Shown: positions 41,701-49,108 of the stretch, one piece after another
Position numbering within the stretch: the first letter of the stretch is position 1
How the letters are laid out: each line of letters begins with the position of its first letter
NCBI GenBank assembly: GCA_012728835.1
Contig: JAAYEJ010000050.1
Span: 1 to 54,600 of the forward strand
Length of the DNA stretch: 54,600 bases
Reading direction: 5' to 3'
From: Candidatus Brocadiaceae bacterium
GTDB lineage: Bacteria; Planctomycetota; Brocadiia; SM23-32
Translations under genes and position numbers: made by a program
The notes under the pieces: model-generated
The model's input: the letters and a program-made list of their open reading frames with translations, nothing else
Told to the model about the DNA's origin: nothing
The model's database searches: none

Positions 41701-42360
41701 GTCGTCTACGCGGGCCAGAAGCCGGGCCTCCAGTATCTGAAGGCCGCCGGCGTGTCCCCGACCGCCTACGCCGGCCGCCTGTCGGCCGACCAGGTGCTGG
41801 TGCTCGGCCCCGGCGCGCGCCGGGCCGTCGGCGAGAAGGCCGCCTCCGTGAAGCGATGGGTCAAGGGCGGCGGGCCGGTGCTGGCCGTCGGGCTGACCGG
41901 CAAGGAGGCCTCCGAACTGCTGCCCCTGGAGGTGAAGACCACCCGGGCGGAGCACATCGCCGCCTGGTTCGAGGCCTTCGGCGTCGGGTCGCCGCTGGTC
42001 GGCGTCTCGCCGGCCGACGTCCACAACCGCGACCCGCGCACGCTGCCCCTGGTGGACGACGGGGCGACGCCGGTCGGCAACGGCGTCCTGGCCTTCGCCG
42101 AGGACTTCGGCGTCGTCTTCTGCCAGCTTCCCCCGTGGAAGCTCGACTACTCGGGCGAGAAGATGAACGTCAAGCGCACGTTCCGCCGGCTGGCCTATGC
42201 CGCCAACCGGCTCCTGGCCAACCTGGGCGCCGCCGGTGCGACGCCGCTGCTGGCGAGCGTCTCCCGGCCGGTCGGCGACGGCGAACGGCGCTGGCTGGAC
42301 GGGCTCTACCTGGACGTGCCGGAGGAGTGGGACGACCCGTACCGCTTCTTCCGCTGGTAG
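38800..42360 (+). CDS. large GH2-like protein, possibly catalytically altered
   Basis: A 1186-residue protein starting at ATG 38800, with GGAGGG upstream. Residues 1-170 are a GH2 sugar-binding jelly roll (FLHGLWQWQPGD, WYQTRIVVPEHWAGRRVAL, VNSFATVYLDGRKVAD). An Ig-like domain follows, then a TIM barrel from about residue 280 (GFREFWIEGRDFYLNGTRVF). The barrel has the nucleophile motif HTCEYGAP, with Glu at about 494. The acid/base motif, normally NE after HPSV, reads NHPSVVFYAASHNG, so the Glu appears replaced. C-terminal domains include a glutamine-amidotransferase-like stretch. No signal peptide is seen. Confidence 0.78.
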   Translation: MVKWDRACRRATPTRERVFLHGLWQWQPGDDAAAAAPADGWTEVPVPGPWPGGEGRPDVDAAWYQTRIVVPEHWAGRRVALTAEFVNSFATVYLDGRKVADIRFPAGEADLTPMCRPGGEHVLSILVRAMPLRAVMMSYNDSDAAKEVKGRVGMRGLCGDVCLEGTPRAARIDHVRVETSVRAWRLAFSTALKDVDPAATYVLRAEVRDGVETVKEVVGEPFRGADALAGRVTFGEDWHPDKLWDMHTPGNQYEATVSLLAADGTLLDEALPERFGFREFWIEGRDFYLNGTRVFLSFARGQRGWTYEETRRSLEQRRSVGINFVAVGGFGCLPGAHRGFDGVLRASDDYGTVVALTQPHFSAYDWDAPDAEQTNGYARHAEFYARVAGNHPSVVFYAASHNGTGYAEDMNPDLIDGLVDRTQWSRGPNVERAERVRAIIERTDPTRVMYHHSSGNLATMHTSNFYSNFTPVQEMSDWFGHWGTVGVKPVHTCEYGAPLCWDWAMYRGWYKGKREYGSASVPWEFCIAEWNAQFMDAESYKISAHEAENLRWEAERFRNGELWHRWDWPYDLNYLHPERDPVLAMYFAENWRAFRTWGMSITAPEGYGSPLSTAALMRNNRPLLAYIGGPSGAFTRKDHNFRPGESFEKQLIVINNSRVTVTADCTWTLHLPRPVHGKRVITLPTGEQERIPLRFALPAGLPAGRYELTAMVHFSSGETQADTFAIDVLPAPAAVRARRRIALFDPKGETAAMLKKLGIAYRPVDATSDLSRYSVLVIGKGALTLDGPAPDVTRVRDGLKVVVFEQTGEVLEKRFGFRIAEYGLRWVYKRVPDHPLLAGLAGEHLRNWRGDSTTLPPRLKYELAVHFDGPEVEWAGLPVSRGWRCGNRGNVASAVIEKPAAGDFLPILDGGYSLQYASLMEYREGDGMVLFCQTDVTGRTEADPAAEALVANIVRYVAAWKPTPRRTVVYAGQKPGLQYLKAAGVSPTAYAGRLSADQVLVLGPGARRAVGEKAASVKRWVKGGGPVLAVGLTGKEASELLPLEVKTTRAEHIAAWFEAFGVGSPLVGVSPADVHNRDPRTLPLVDDGATPVGNGVLAFAEDFGVVFCQLPPWKLDYSGEKMNVKRTFRRLAYAANRLLANLGAAGATPLLASVSRPVGDGERRWLDGLYLDVPEEWDDPYRFFRW

Positions 42361-42370
42361 CGGAAGGACG

Positions 42371-42400
42371 ACGCCCCGCCGCGAGCAGTCGACGGGGCGT
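42371..42400. terminator. bidirectional stem-loop between converging genes
   Basis: ACGCCCCG (42371-42378) pairs perfectly with CGGGGCGT (42393-42400) across a 14-base loop. It sits between the ends of the GH2-like gene and the converging histidine kinase gene. No T-tract follows on either strand. Confidence 0.5.
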
Positions 42401-42447
42401 GCGCGCTCGATCGGGGCCGGCTCGTCGGCGCAGGAGGCCGGCCCCCG

Positions 42448-45400
42448 TCATCCGGGCCGGCAGGCGCGCACGGTGGCGATGAGTTCCTCGGTCGGACCGT
42501 CCTTGGTGAGATAGGCGATCGCCCCGGCCTCACGCATCGCCTGGGCGACCTCTCCGTCCAGGTGCATCGAGAGGCCGATGACCTTCGCGCGTGACCCGTC
42601 GGCCAGTATCCGTCGGGTGGCCTCCACCCCGCTCATCGCGCCCAGAGACACGTCCATGATGATGACGTCGGGCTGAAGCTGCCGCGCCAGCTCGATGGCC
42701 TGGGGGCCGTCGGCAGCGTGCCCGACGACCTCGATGTCGGACTCGAACTGGAACAGGCCCGCCAGGCCCTCCCGCACCATCTTGTGGTCGTCCACGATCA
42801 GCACGCGGCAGAGGGCGCTCTTGCGACGGATGGCCACCGTCTCCTCGCTCACGCGGCCGGCGGGCTCCTCGGCCGGGCGCGGCGGCTGCTCGGCCGACGG
42901 CGCGGTGAGCGTCACGCGCGTGCCCTTCCCCGGCGCCGTCTCCAGCACCATCTGCCCGCCGACCTGCGCCAGGCGTTCCTGGATGCTGAACAGACCGAAG
43001 GTCGCGTCGGCGGCGCTGCGCCTGCGCAGGCGGTCGGGGTCGAACCCCTTCCCCTCATCCCGGACGATGATGCGCACGCGCCTGTCGCCCGTCTGCAGGA
43101 GCGTCACGCCGGCCTCGGCGGTCCCGGCATGCTTGACGACGTTGAACAGCAGCTCGCGGACGCACTCGAAGAGCAGCGCGCGTATCTCCTCGGAGCGCGG
43201 GTCGGCCTTCGTCTCGGCCCGCACGACCACGGTCAACTGGTGCCGCTCCTTCATGCAGGACGCCAGCCAGTTGATCGCCGCGCTCAGACCCGCCTCGTGC
43301 AGCACGGGCGGGCAGAGGTCCAGCGCCAGATTCCGGCACGCCGAGAGCGCCTCGCCGAGGATGGCGTCGACGCCCCGGACGGTGGCGAGCAGGCGTTCGC
43401 CTTCGGCCTCGCGCTTGACCCATCGCACCTGCATGCGGGCGGCGGCCAGCAACTGCTGGACGTGGTCGTGGAGGATGGTGGCCAGCCGCCTGCGTTCGCG
43501 CTGCTCGGCCCGGCCCAACTCGCTGGCGAGGGCGCGCAACTGGTCCGCCTGGTGCTGAACCTGGGCCGTGCGCCGCAGGACGCGCTGCTCCAGCGAGTTG
43601 TTCAGCACCCTGAGCGCCCGCTGCGCGTCGATGCGCTGGACGGCCACGGCCACATGGTCGGTGACCGACTTCATCAGGGCCACCTCTTCGACGCCGAAGG
43701 CATCGCGCGAGCGCACCCCGAACGAGAGCGTGCCCAGCAGGGCGCCCTGGGCCACCAGGGGGTGGCAGCAGTATGCGCGGATGCCGTGGGACGCGAGCAG
43801 CTCCCTGCGAGCGTCCTGCCGCCGCTTGACGGTGCCCGGCACCGCGATGTGGTGGCCATCCGCCGCGGCGCCCCAGTCGGCCGTTTCGAGGTCGATGCGG
43901 GCGATCTCCCGGGCGACCTCGGGCGGGATGCCCGCGCAGGCGCTGACGGACAACTCGCGCCCCGGCCGGTCGATGACGCAGATCGAGAAGCACTCGCAGT
44001 TCAGGTGCGCCATGCTCAGGCGGCCCACGTCATCCACGGCCTGGTACGGGCCCACCGCCCGCAGCAGGCGTTCGGCGACGGTGGCCAGCAGCTCCAGGCG
44101 GCTTCGGCTCGACTCCAGCGCCGCCACCATCCTCCTGTGCTCGCTGATGTCGCTGAACAGCACGGCCACCTGCCTGTCCTCGGGGCGGCCGTGTCGGAAG
44201 GCATACACGTCGTACCAGCATCCCAGTTGCGCGGCTCGGCTCTGGAAGCGGCGGGGCTCGCCCGTCAAGGCCACCTGCCCGAAGGCCTCGAACCAGTAGT
44301 CCTCGTGCCCGGGGCAGAGTTCGCCCATCGTCCGGCCCTCCGCCTGCGTGAGCCCCGTCTGCCGCACGAAGGCCGGGTTCGTCTCCAGATACCTGTAATC
44401 GACGGCCCGGCCGTCGTCCGCGAAGATGACCTCGATGATGCAGAATCCCTCGTCGATGGACTCGAACAGGCTTCGGTAGCGCGCTCGGCTCTCGCGCAGT
44501 GCCCTCTCGGCCGCCTTGCTGCCGGTGATGTCGATGTTCACGCCGAAAATGCCCTGCACCGCCCCCCCGACGTGGACGGGAGCCACGACGTTCCGGAAGA
44601 CCCGCACGCCGTCCCGTCGCCGATAGGTCACCTCTCCGGTGACGACCTCGCCGCCGAACGCCCGCTCGTTGTTCGAAAGCCACTGTCGGAGGACCTCCTC
44701 GGACGGGGCGACCTCCTCCGGGCGCTTCCCGACGCGCGGCCCCCAACCGGACCGGCAGACGGGATTGGCGAACGTGTAGCGGCCCTCGGCACTCATGGCC
44801 CAGACCTCGAACGGCAGGTTGTCCACCAGCGCACGCAGGCGGGCCTCGCTCTCCACCAGGGCCCGCTCCGCCTGCTTGCTCTCGCGCAGGTCCCGGCCGA
44901 TGCCCACCATGGTGTCGGCGTTGAACGGCACGTTGCACCACTCGCTCGGGATCACGCCGCCGTCCCCCGTTGCCACATTCCACTCGCGCCACTGCGGCGT
45001 GAGCGACCGCATGAAGGCGCTCACCTCGGCGCGTTCGTCCGGATCCGGGAACAGCCGGCTCATGAACTCCCCGTCGGCCGCCGCCGCGTCGGACCATCCG
45101 AGGACGCGCCGCGCATGGGTGTTCAGGATGAACCGCTTCAGCTCGGGCTCCCAGATGATCAGCATCATCGGGATGGAGTCGACGATGCCGGACAGTTGGG
45201 CCCGCTCCCGGTCGACAGACTCCTGCGCGGTCTTGCGGGCGGTGATGTCGCTGACGGCCAACACAACCTGGCCCGGCGTCGGCGCATACCCGCGCACCTC
45301 GAACCAGGCGTCCCGCTGGACGTCGTGGTGCTCGTAGACAACCGGCTCGGCGCTGCCGGCCGCCCGCGCGAACGCCTCGGCCCAGGCCCCGTCGGGCTCC

Positions 45401-45720
45401 GGCAGCACGTCGCGCAAGGTCCGCCCCACCAGGTCGCCCCGGCTCAGGCCCGTCAGCCGCTCGAAGGCGGGGTTCACGTCCAGGAACCGGCCGTCGCACG
45501 GCCGGCCGGCCGCATCCGTGATGACCTCCTGCAGGGCCAGCCCCTCGGCCGCGTGCTCGAACAGGGCCCGGTAACGCCGTTCCGACGCCTGCAGAGCCTC
45601 CTCAACCCGGCGCAGGCGCGTCCGAGACGCACCGGCCCGCACGCCGACGGGATCTCCCCCGGTTCGCTCCGGTCCCGGCCGCAGTCCCTCTTCCGTCTCG
45701 CTCACGAAGTCAACCCCCAT
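42448..45720 (-). CDS. multi-PAS hybrid histidine kinase with C-terminal receiver
   Basis: A 1090-residue soluble sensor kinase. In order: four PAS domains (about 45-165, 170-280, 285-405, 410-530), a GAF domain (540-700), a NarL/DesK-type HisKA_3 dimerisation domain, an ATPase domain (845-945) and a receiver (971-1085). The phospho-His is H751 in RRRLATILHDHVQQLL. The ATPase domain has ELLFNVVKHAG and DEGKGFD. The receiver has Asp pair 977/978, phospho-acceptor D1023 in VIIMDVSLG and Lys1073. No membrane helix is present, so it senses cytoplasmic signals. The receiver resembles NarL-type regulators but lacks the DNA-binding domain. The ATG at 45720 has its own promoter. Confidence 0.9.
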   Translation of the reverse strand: MGVDFVSETEEGLRPGPERTGGDPVGVRAGASRTRLRRVEEALQASERRYRALFEHAAEGLALQEVITDAAGRPCDGRFLDVNPAFERLTGLSRGDLVGRTLRDVLPEPDGAWAEAFARAAGSAEPVVYEHHDVQRDAWFEVRGYAPTPGQVVLAVSDITARKTAQESVDRERAQLSGIVDSIPMMLIIWEPELKRFILNTHARRVLGWSDAAAADGEFMSRLFPDPDERAEVSAFMRSLTPQWREWNVATGDGGVIPSEWCNVPFNADTMVGIGRDLRESKQAERALVESEARLRALVDNLPFEVWAMSAEGRYTFANPVCRSGWGPRVGKRPEEVAPSEEVLRQWLSNNERAFGGEVVTGEVTYRRRDGVRVFRNVVAPVHVGGAVQGIFGVNIDITGSKAAERALRESRARYRSLFESIDEGFCIIEVIFADDGRAVDYRYLETNPAFVRQTGLTQAEGRTMGELCPGHEDYWFEAFGQVALTGEPRRFQSRAAQLGCWYDVYAFRHGRPEDRQVAVLFSDISEHRRMVAALESSRSRLELLATVAERLLRAVGPYQAVDDVGRLSMAHLNCECFSICVIDRPGRELSVSACAGIPPEVAREIARIDLETADWGAAADGHHIAVPGTVKRRQDARRELLASHGIRAYCCHPLVAQGALLGTLSFGVRSRDAFGVEEVALMKSVTDHVAVAVQRIDAQRALRVLNNSLEQRVLRRTAQVQHQADQLRALASELGRAEQRERRRLATILHDHVQQLLAAARMQVRWVKREAEGERLLATVRGVDAILGEALSACRNLALDLCPPVLHEAGLSAAINWLASCMKERHQLTVVVRAETKADPRSEEIRALLFECVRELLFNVVKHAGTAEAGVTLLQTGDRRVRIIVRDEGKGFDPDRLRRRSAADATFGLFSIQERLAQVGGQMVLETAPGKGTRVTLTAPSAEQPPRPAEEPAGRVSEETVAIRRKSALCRVLIVDDHKMVREGLAGLFQFESDIEVVGHAADGPQAIELARQLQPDVIIMDVSLGAMSGVEATRRILADGSRAKVIGLSMHLDGEVAQAMREAGAIAYLTKDGPTEELIATVRACRPG

Positions 45721-45760
45721 TCAGCCCCCGGAAGCACGCCTGACGCCCCTGCAGATGCGC

Positions 45761-45790
45761 CTTATACGGCATCCTCCGCCACTCCGTCAA
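45761..45790 (-). promoter_or_regulatory. promoter of the hybrid histidine kinase gene
   Basis: Minus strand TTGACG (45790-45785), 18 bp, TATAAG (45766-45761), about 40 bases before the start codon. Confidence 0.5.
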
Positions 45791-45846
45791 GCGAGCAATG
45801 TCGCGCCCGCGACGGCCTGCCCGATGCGGCGCCCCTCGCCCCGCAG

Positions 45847-45875
45847 TTGGCATCGGCCGTCCACAGGAGTAGACT
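45847..45875 (+). promoter_or_regulatory. promoter of the uronate-isomerase-like gene
   Basis: TTGGCA (45847-45852), 17 bp, TAGACT (45870-45875). The start would be near 45882, some 70 bases before ATG 45951. Confidence 0.6.
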
Positions 45876-45950
45876 GCCCCTCGGACCATGCATCGTGCCG
45901 CACGGACGCCGTCTAAAGGAAGCCCCGCCGACCGGGGCACAGGAGCCGTC

Positions 45951-47237
45951 ATGAAGAGCGCAACGCAGGTCATTCAAGACGCGCTGGACAGCGTGCCGGT
46001 CTACGACCCCCACTGCCATCTGCGGCCGCAGAAGCCCTGGGCCGACAGCCTGGCGGACATCGCGCTGTACCATCACGTCTGGATCGAACTCGTCTCGAGC
46101 GGCCTGGGCCAGACGGCCGTCACCGAGACCGGGCTGCCGCACGAGATCTCGGACCCCGGCCTCCCGCCGCTCGAACGCCTGCGGCGGGCGCTGCCGTACC
46201 TGCCCAACGTCCGCAACACCACGGCCGGCCTCTGCCTGCGCTGGATCCTGGGGGACCTCTACGGCCTGGACGGCGACCTGAACGAACGGAACCTCGAGGC
46301 CGCGTTCCGGGCCGTGGAAGAGCATGCGGACAGCCGGGAGTGGAACGAGCACGTCCTGCGCGAGCGATGCCGCATCGAGTACAACATCACCGTCAAGGAC
46401 GGCGAGCCGCACGGGCCGCGCCTGCTGCAGGGCCGGGAGAGGATCCCCATCCACCTGGGCGGGAGCCGCTGGGCGCCGCACGAGGCCCTGGCGCGCTACG
46501 AGGAGCGGTTCGGGTTCCCGATCCGGAACGCCGACGACTACGGGCGCCTGCTGGCCGCGACGGCCCGCGCCATCGGCAAGGAGGGACTCCGCTTCATCGG
46601 CATATCGCTGCCCCCCACGACCGCGCCCGAAGGCGCCCGCCCGGAGGACATCGACGCCGTCATCCGGAAGGCGCTGAACCGGGAGCCGCTCAGCCGGGAG
46701 GAACTCGGCGGCGTCTCCCACTTCGCCATCCGGCGGCTGCTCCAGGAACTGCGCGCGACGCCGCTGCGCACGGTGCAGATGCTGGCCGGCGCGCAGGTGC
46801 TGCCGCCGCATCGGTCGCTCCCTCAATGGGACGGCGGCTTCACCGGCCACCTCGGCCGGCTCGCAGCCGAGTTCGAGGACTTCCACTTCAACATCTCCGC
46901 CGCATCGGACAACTACACGCACGACATCGCCGTCCTGGCCAAGCACGTGCCCAACATCAGCGTGGCCGGGCACTGGTGGCACACGCTCTACCCGCATTAC
47001 ATCCGCCGCGCGATCGAGACGCGCATCGACCTGGTGCCGATGCCCAAGATCGTCGCCTACTTCTCGGACGCCTACCACAGCGAGTGGTGCTACCCGAAGC
47101 TGAAGCTCATCAAGGCGATCTGGGCGGACGTGCTGTCGGAGCGCGTCGAGCGCGGTTGGATGGACACGGGCACGGCGACGGACCTGATCCGGGCGGCCTT
47201 CTGGGAGAACCCGCGCCGCATCTACGGCGGCCCGTAG
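45951..47237 (+). CDS. uronate-isomerase-like amidohydrolase-fold protein
   Basis: A 428-residue protein. ATG 45951 has AGGAG upstream; an in-frame start at 45888 has none. The metal-binding motif is VYDPHCHLRP near residue 20. Further family features are WILGDLYGLDG-like helices, FHFNISAASDNYTHDIA with Asn and Asp near the metal site, AGHWWHTLYP, and the closing FWENPRRIYG. These fit the glucuronate/uronate isomerase branch of the amidohydrolase superfamily, which interconverts hexuronates and ketohexuronates. It is shorter than UxaC (about 470) and could act on a related substrate. It converges on the pilT-like gene with only seven bases between. Confidence 0.72.
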   Translation: MKSATQVIQDALDSVPVYDPHCHLRPQKPWADSLADIALYHHVWIELVSSGLGQTAVTETGLPHEISDPGLPPLERLRRALPYLPNVRNTTAGLCLRWILGDLYGLDGDLNERNLEAAFRAVEEHADSREWNEHVLRERCRIEYNITVKDGEPHGPRLLQGRERIPIHLGGSRWAPHEALARYEERFGFPIRNADDYGRLLAATARAIGKEGLRFIGISLPPTTAPEGARPEDIDAVIRKALNREPLSREELGGVSHFAIRRLLQELRATPLRTVQMLAGAQVLPPHRSLPQWDGGFTGHLGRLAAEFEDFHFNISAASDNYTHDIAVLAKHVPNISVAGHWWHTLYPHYIRRAIETRIDLVPMPKIVAYFSDAYHSEWCYPKLKLIKAIWADVLSERVERGWMDTGTATDLIRAAFWENPRRIYGGP

Positions 47238-47244
47238 GCTGCGG

Positions 47245-48324
47245 CTACTGCGTTGCGGCGGACTTGTATCCGTCGCTGATCATGCGCGGATCGCGTGCGT
47301 GCGAGACGGCGGCGTCATACGAGATCGAGGCGGCCTCGTAGAGGCGGCGCAGCGAATCGTCCATCGAGTGCATCCCGGACCGACGTCCGGTCTGAATCAC
47401 GCTCTGCAGCTTGGACAGGTCATTTTCCCGGATGACCGATCGGACGGCCGTATTGGCCACCAGCACCTCGGTGGCCAGCACCCGGCCTTTCTTGTCCGCG
47501 CGCGTCAGCAGCAGCTGCGCGACGACGCCCTGCAGGCAGTTGGCCAGCTGCGTGATCACCTGGTTCTGCTGTCCGGCCGGAAAGACGTCGACAATCCGCT
47601 CCACGGTCTGGAGCGCGTTGGGTGTGTGCAGCGTGGCGATGACGAGGTGGCCCGTCTCGGCGGCAGTAAGTGCGGTGGATATGGTCTCCAGGTTGCGCAT
47701 CTCGCCCACGCAGATCACGTCGGGGTCCTGCCGGAGCACGTGCACGAGCGCGCGGGCGAACGAGTGGACGTCGGTGCCGACTTCCTGCTGGACGACGATG
47801 GCCTTCTTGCAGCGGTGGAGGTACTCGATGGGGTCTTCGATCGTGACGATCTTGCAGCGCCTCTCGCTGTTGATCAGGTCCAGCATGTAGTTCAACGTGG
47901 TGGTCTTGCCCATGCCGGTCGGGCCTGTGACGAGCACGAGGCCGGACGTCATCCGGGCGAACTCGTCGACGATCTCCGGCAGGCCGAGCATATCCCGCGT
48001 GGGGATGACGGTGTTGCACGACCGCAGGGCCATTTCGGGATGGCCGCCGTGGTAGTAGGCGGTGACGCGGAAGCGACCGAGGGCGCCGTCCTTGATGGAG
48101 ACGGAAAGCTCCCATTCCTTTTCGAGCTGCGCCCGCTGCTGTTCGGTGAGCAGGCTCAGCGTCATGTGCGCCGCCTGCGCGGGCGTCAGCGGCGGGGCGT
48201 CGGCGAGGATGATCTCGCCATGGATCCGGAAGGCCGGCGGGAGCCCGGCGATGACGTGCACGTCGCTGGCCATTGCCTCCCGGGCCTTCTTCATGAGCCG
48301 CGCTACCTGGCGATCAAGCTCCAT
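47245..48324 (-). CDS. PilT-like type IV pilus retraction ATPase
   Basis: A 359-residue secretion ATPase. Residues 1-100 form a PAS-like N-terminal domain (SDVHVIAGLPPAFRIHGEI). Walker A is GPTGMGKTTT, the Asp box TIEDPIEYLH, Walker B ICVGEMRNLETI and the His box ATLHT. VGEMRNLETI is characteristic of PilT rather than PilB. ATG 48324 overlaps the TPR gene by 11 bases. No pilin or other pilus gene is present in the window. It is the last gene of the nine-gene unit headed by the rhomboid-like protein, so it may power something other than a classical pilus. Confidence 0.9.
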   Translation of the reverse strand: MELDRQVARLMKKAREAMASDVHVIAGLPPAFRIHGEIILADAPPLTPAQAAHMTLSLLTEQQRAQLEKEWELSVSIKDGALGRFRVTAYYHGGHPEMALRSCNTVIPTRDMLGLPEIVDEFARMTSGLVLVTGPTGMGKTTTLNYMLDLINSERRCKIVTIEDPIEYLHRCKKAIVVQQEVGTDVHSFARALVHVLRQDPDVICVGEMRNLETISTALTAAETGHLVIATLHTPNALQTVERIVDVFPAGQQNQVITQLANCLQGVVAQLLLTRADKKGRVLATEVLVANTAVRSVIRENDLSKLQSVIQTGRRSGMHSMDDSLRRLYEAASISYDAAVSHARDPRMISDGYKSAATQ

Positions 48325-49108
48325 TGTCGCTCCGTGTAAACCAGCGTTTGACGTATCCCCACAGGCTCCTGCGCCGCCGTGCCAGCCGCAGGCGGGCCTG
48401 GTCGCACAGCGGGTCGAGCTGCAGGGCTTCCGTGAAGGACTGGGCCGCGTCGGGCAGGCCCAGGGATTCCTGGCAGAGGCCCACCTCGAGCGCGACCGCC
48501 GCGTGAAGCGGCATCGCCGCCTGCGCAGCCTTTGCATGGTAGAGCGCCTCCGACCGCCGCCCGTAGCGGCGCAGCACGCGCGCCACCTCGACGTTCATCC
48601 AGGCCCGGTCCACCGTGGCCGGGCTTTCGGCGATCGCGCGCAGAAGGCATTCGCCGGCCATGCGCCCGCGACGGGCCAGGAGGACCTCGCCGCGCGCCAG
48701 CCACGTGTAGGGGCTGCCGTCCCTGCCGGCCATCGCGCTGTCGGAGAACGCCATCGCGCGGCTGTCCATGCCCGTGCGGGCGCAGATGACGGCGCGGGCG
48801 GCGAGCAGGTCCGGGTGGTCCGGGAACATCTCCAGCGCCTTATCCGCCCACACGCCCGCCTCCGTGTACTCCTCCAGTTCGATCAGGATGCGCACCTGCA
48901 TGAGCCAGCAGCCGCAGGCCGTCGTGTCGCATTCGAGCGCGCGCGAGTAGCTGCGCAGGGCCGCCTCCAGCCGCCCCAGCCGGTATTCCTCGCCGGCGGC
49001 CTCCCGGAAATACGAGCAGTCGCGGACCGGCGTCCCCGTGGTCTCGCCGGAATGCCGTCGAGGCCCCGCCTTCGGCCGCTCAAACTCCAGGCTGTCGAAC
49101 CGGCTCAT
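48314..49108 (-). CDS. TPR-repeat protein
   Basis: A 264-residue soluble protein of tandem TPR-like helical pairs between about residues 30 and 245. Examples are EYRLGRLEAALRSYSRALEC, LEEYTEAGVWADKALEMFPD, RRSEALYHAKAAQAAMPLHA and LGLPDAAQSFTEALQLDPLC. Six or so repeats are visible. No catalytic domain is present. Its start overlaps the preceding S26-like gene by four bases (ATGA type), and its end overlaps pilT. It is likely a scaffold for the other proteins of the operon. Confidence 0.8.
   Translation of the reverse strand: MSRFDSLEFERPKAGPRRHSGETTGTPVRDCSYFREAAGEEYRLGRLEAALRSYSRALECDTTACGCWLMQVRILIELEEYTEAGVWADKALEMFPDHPDLLAARAVICARTGMDSRAMAFSDSAMAGRDGSPYTWLARGEVLLARRGRMAGECLLRAIAESPATVDRAWMNVEVARVLRRYGRRSEALYHAKAAQAAMPLHAAVALEVGLCQESLGLPDAAQSFTEALQLDPLCDQARLRLARRRRSLWGYVKRWFTRSDNGA

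Noticed and set aside
42718-45954. A 1078-codon plus-strand open frame opposite the histidine kinase
   Set aside because: It is a shadow of a gene whose domains are recognisable end to end on the other strand. Its composition, rich in His, Arg, Gly and Pro, is typical of antisense translation.
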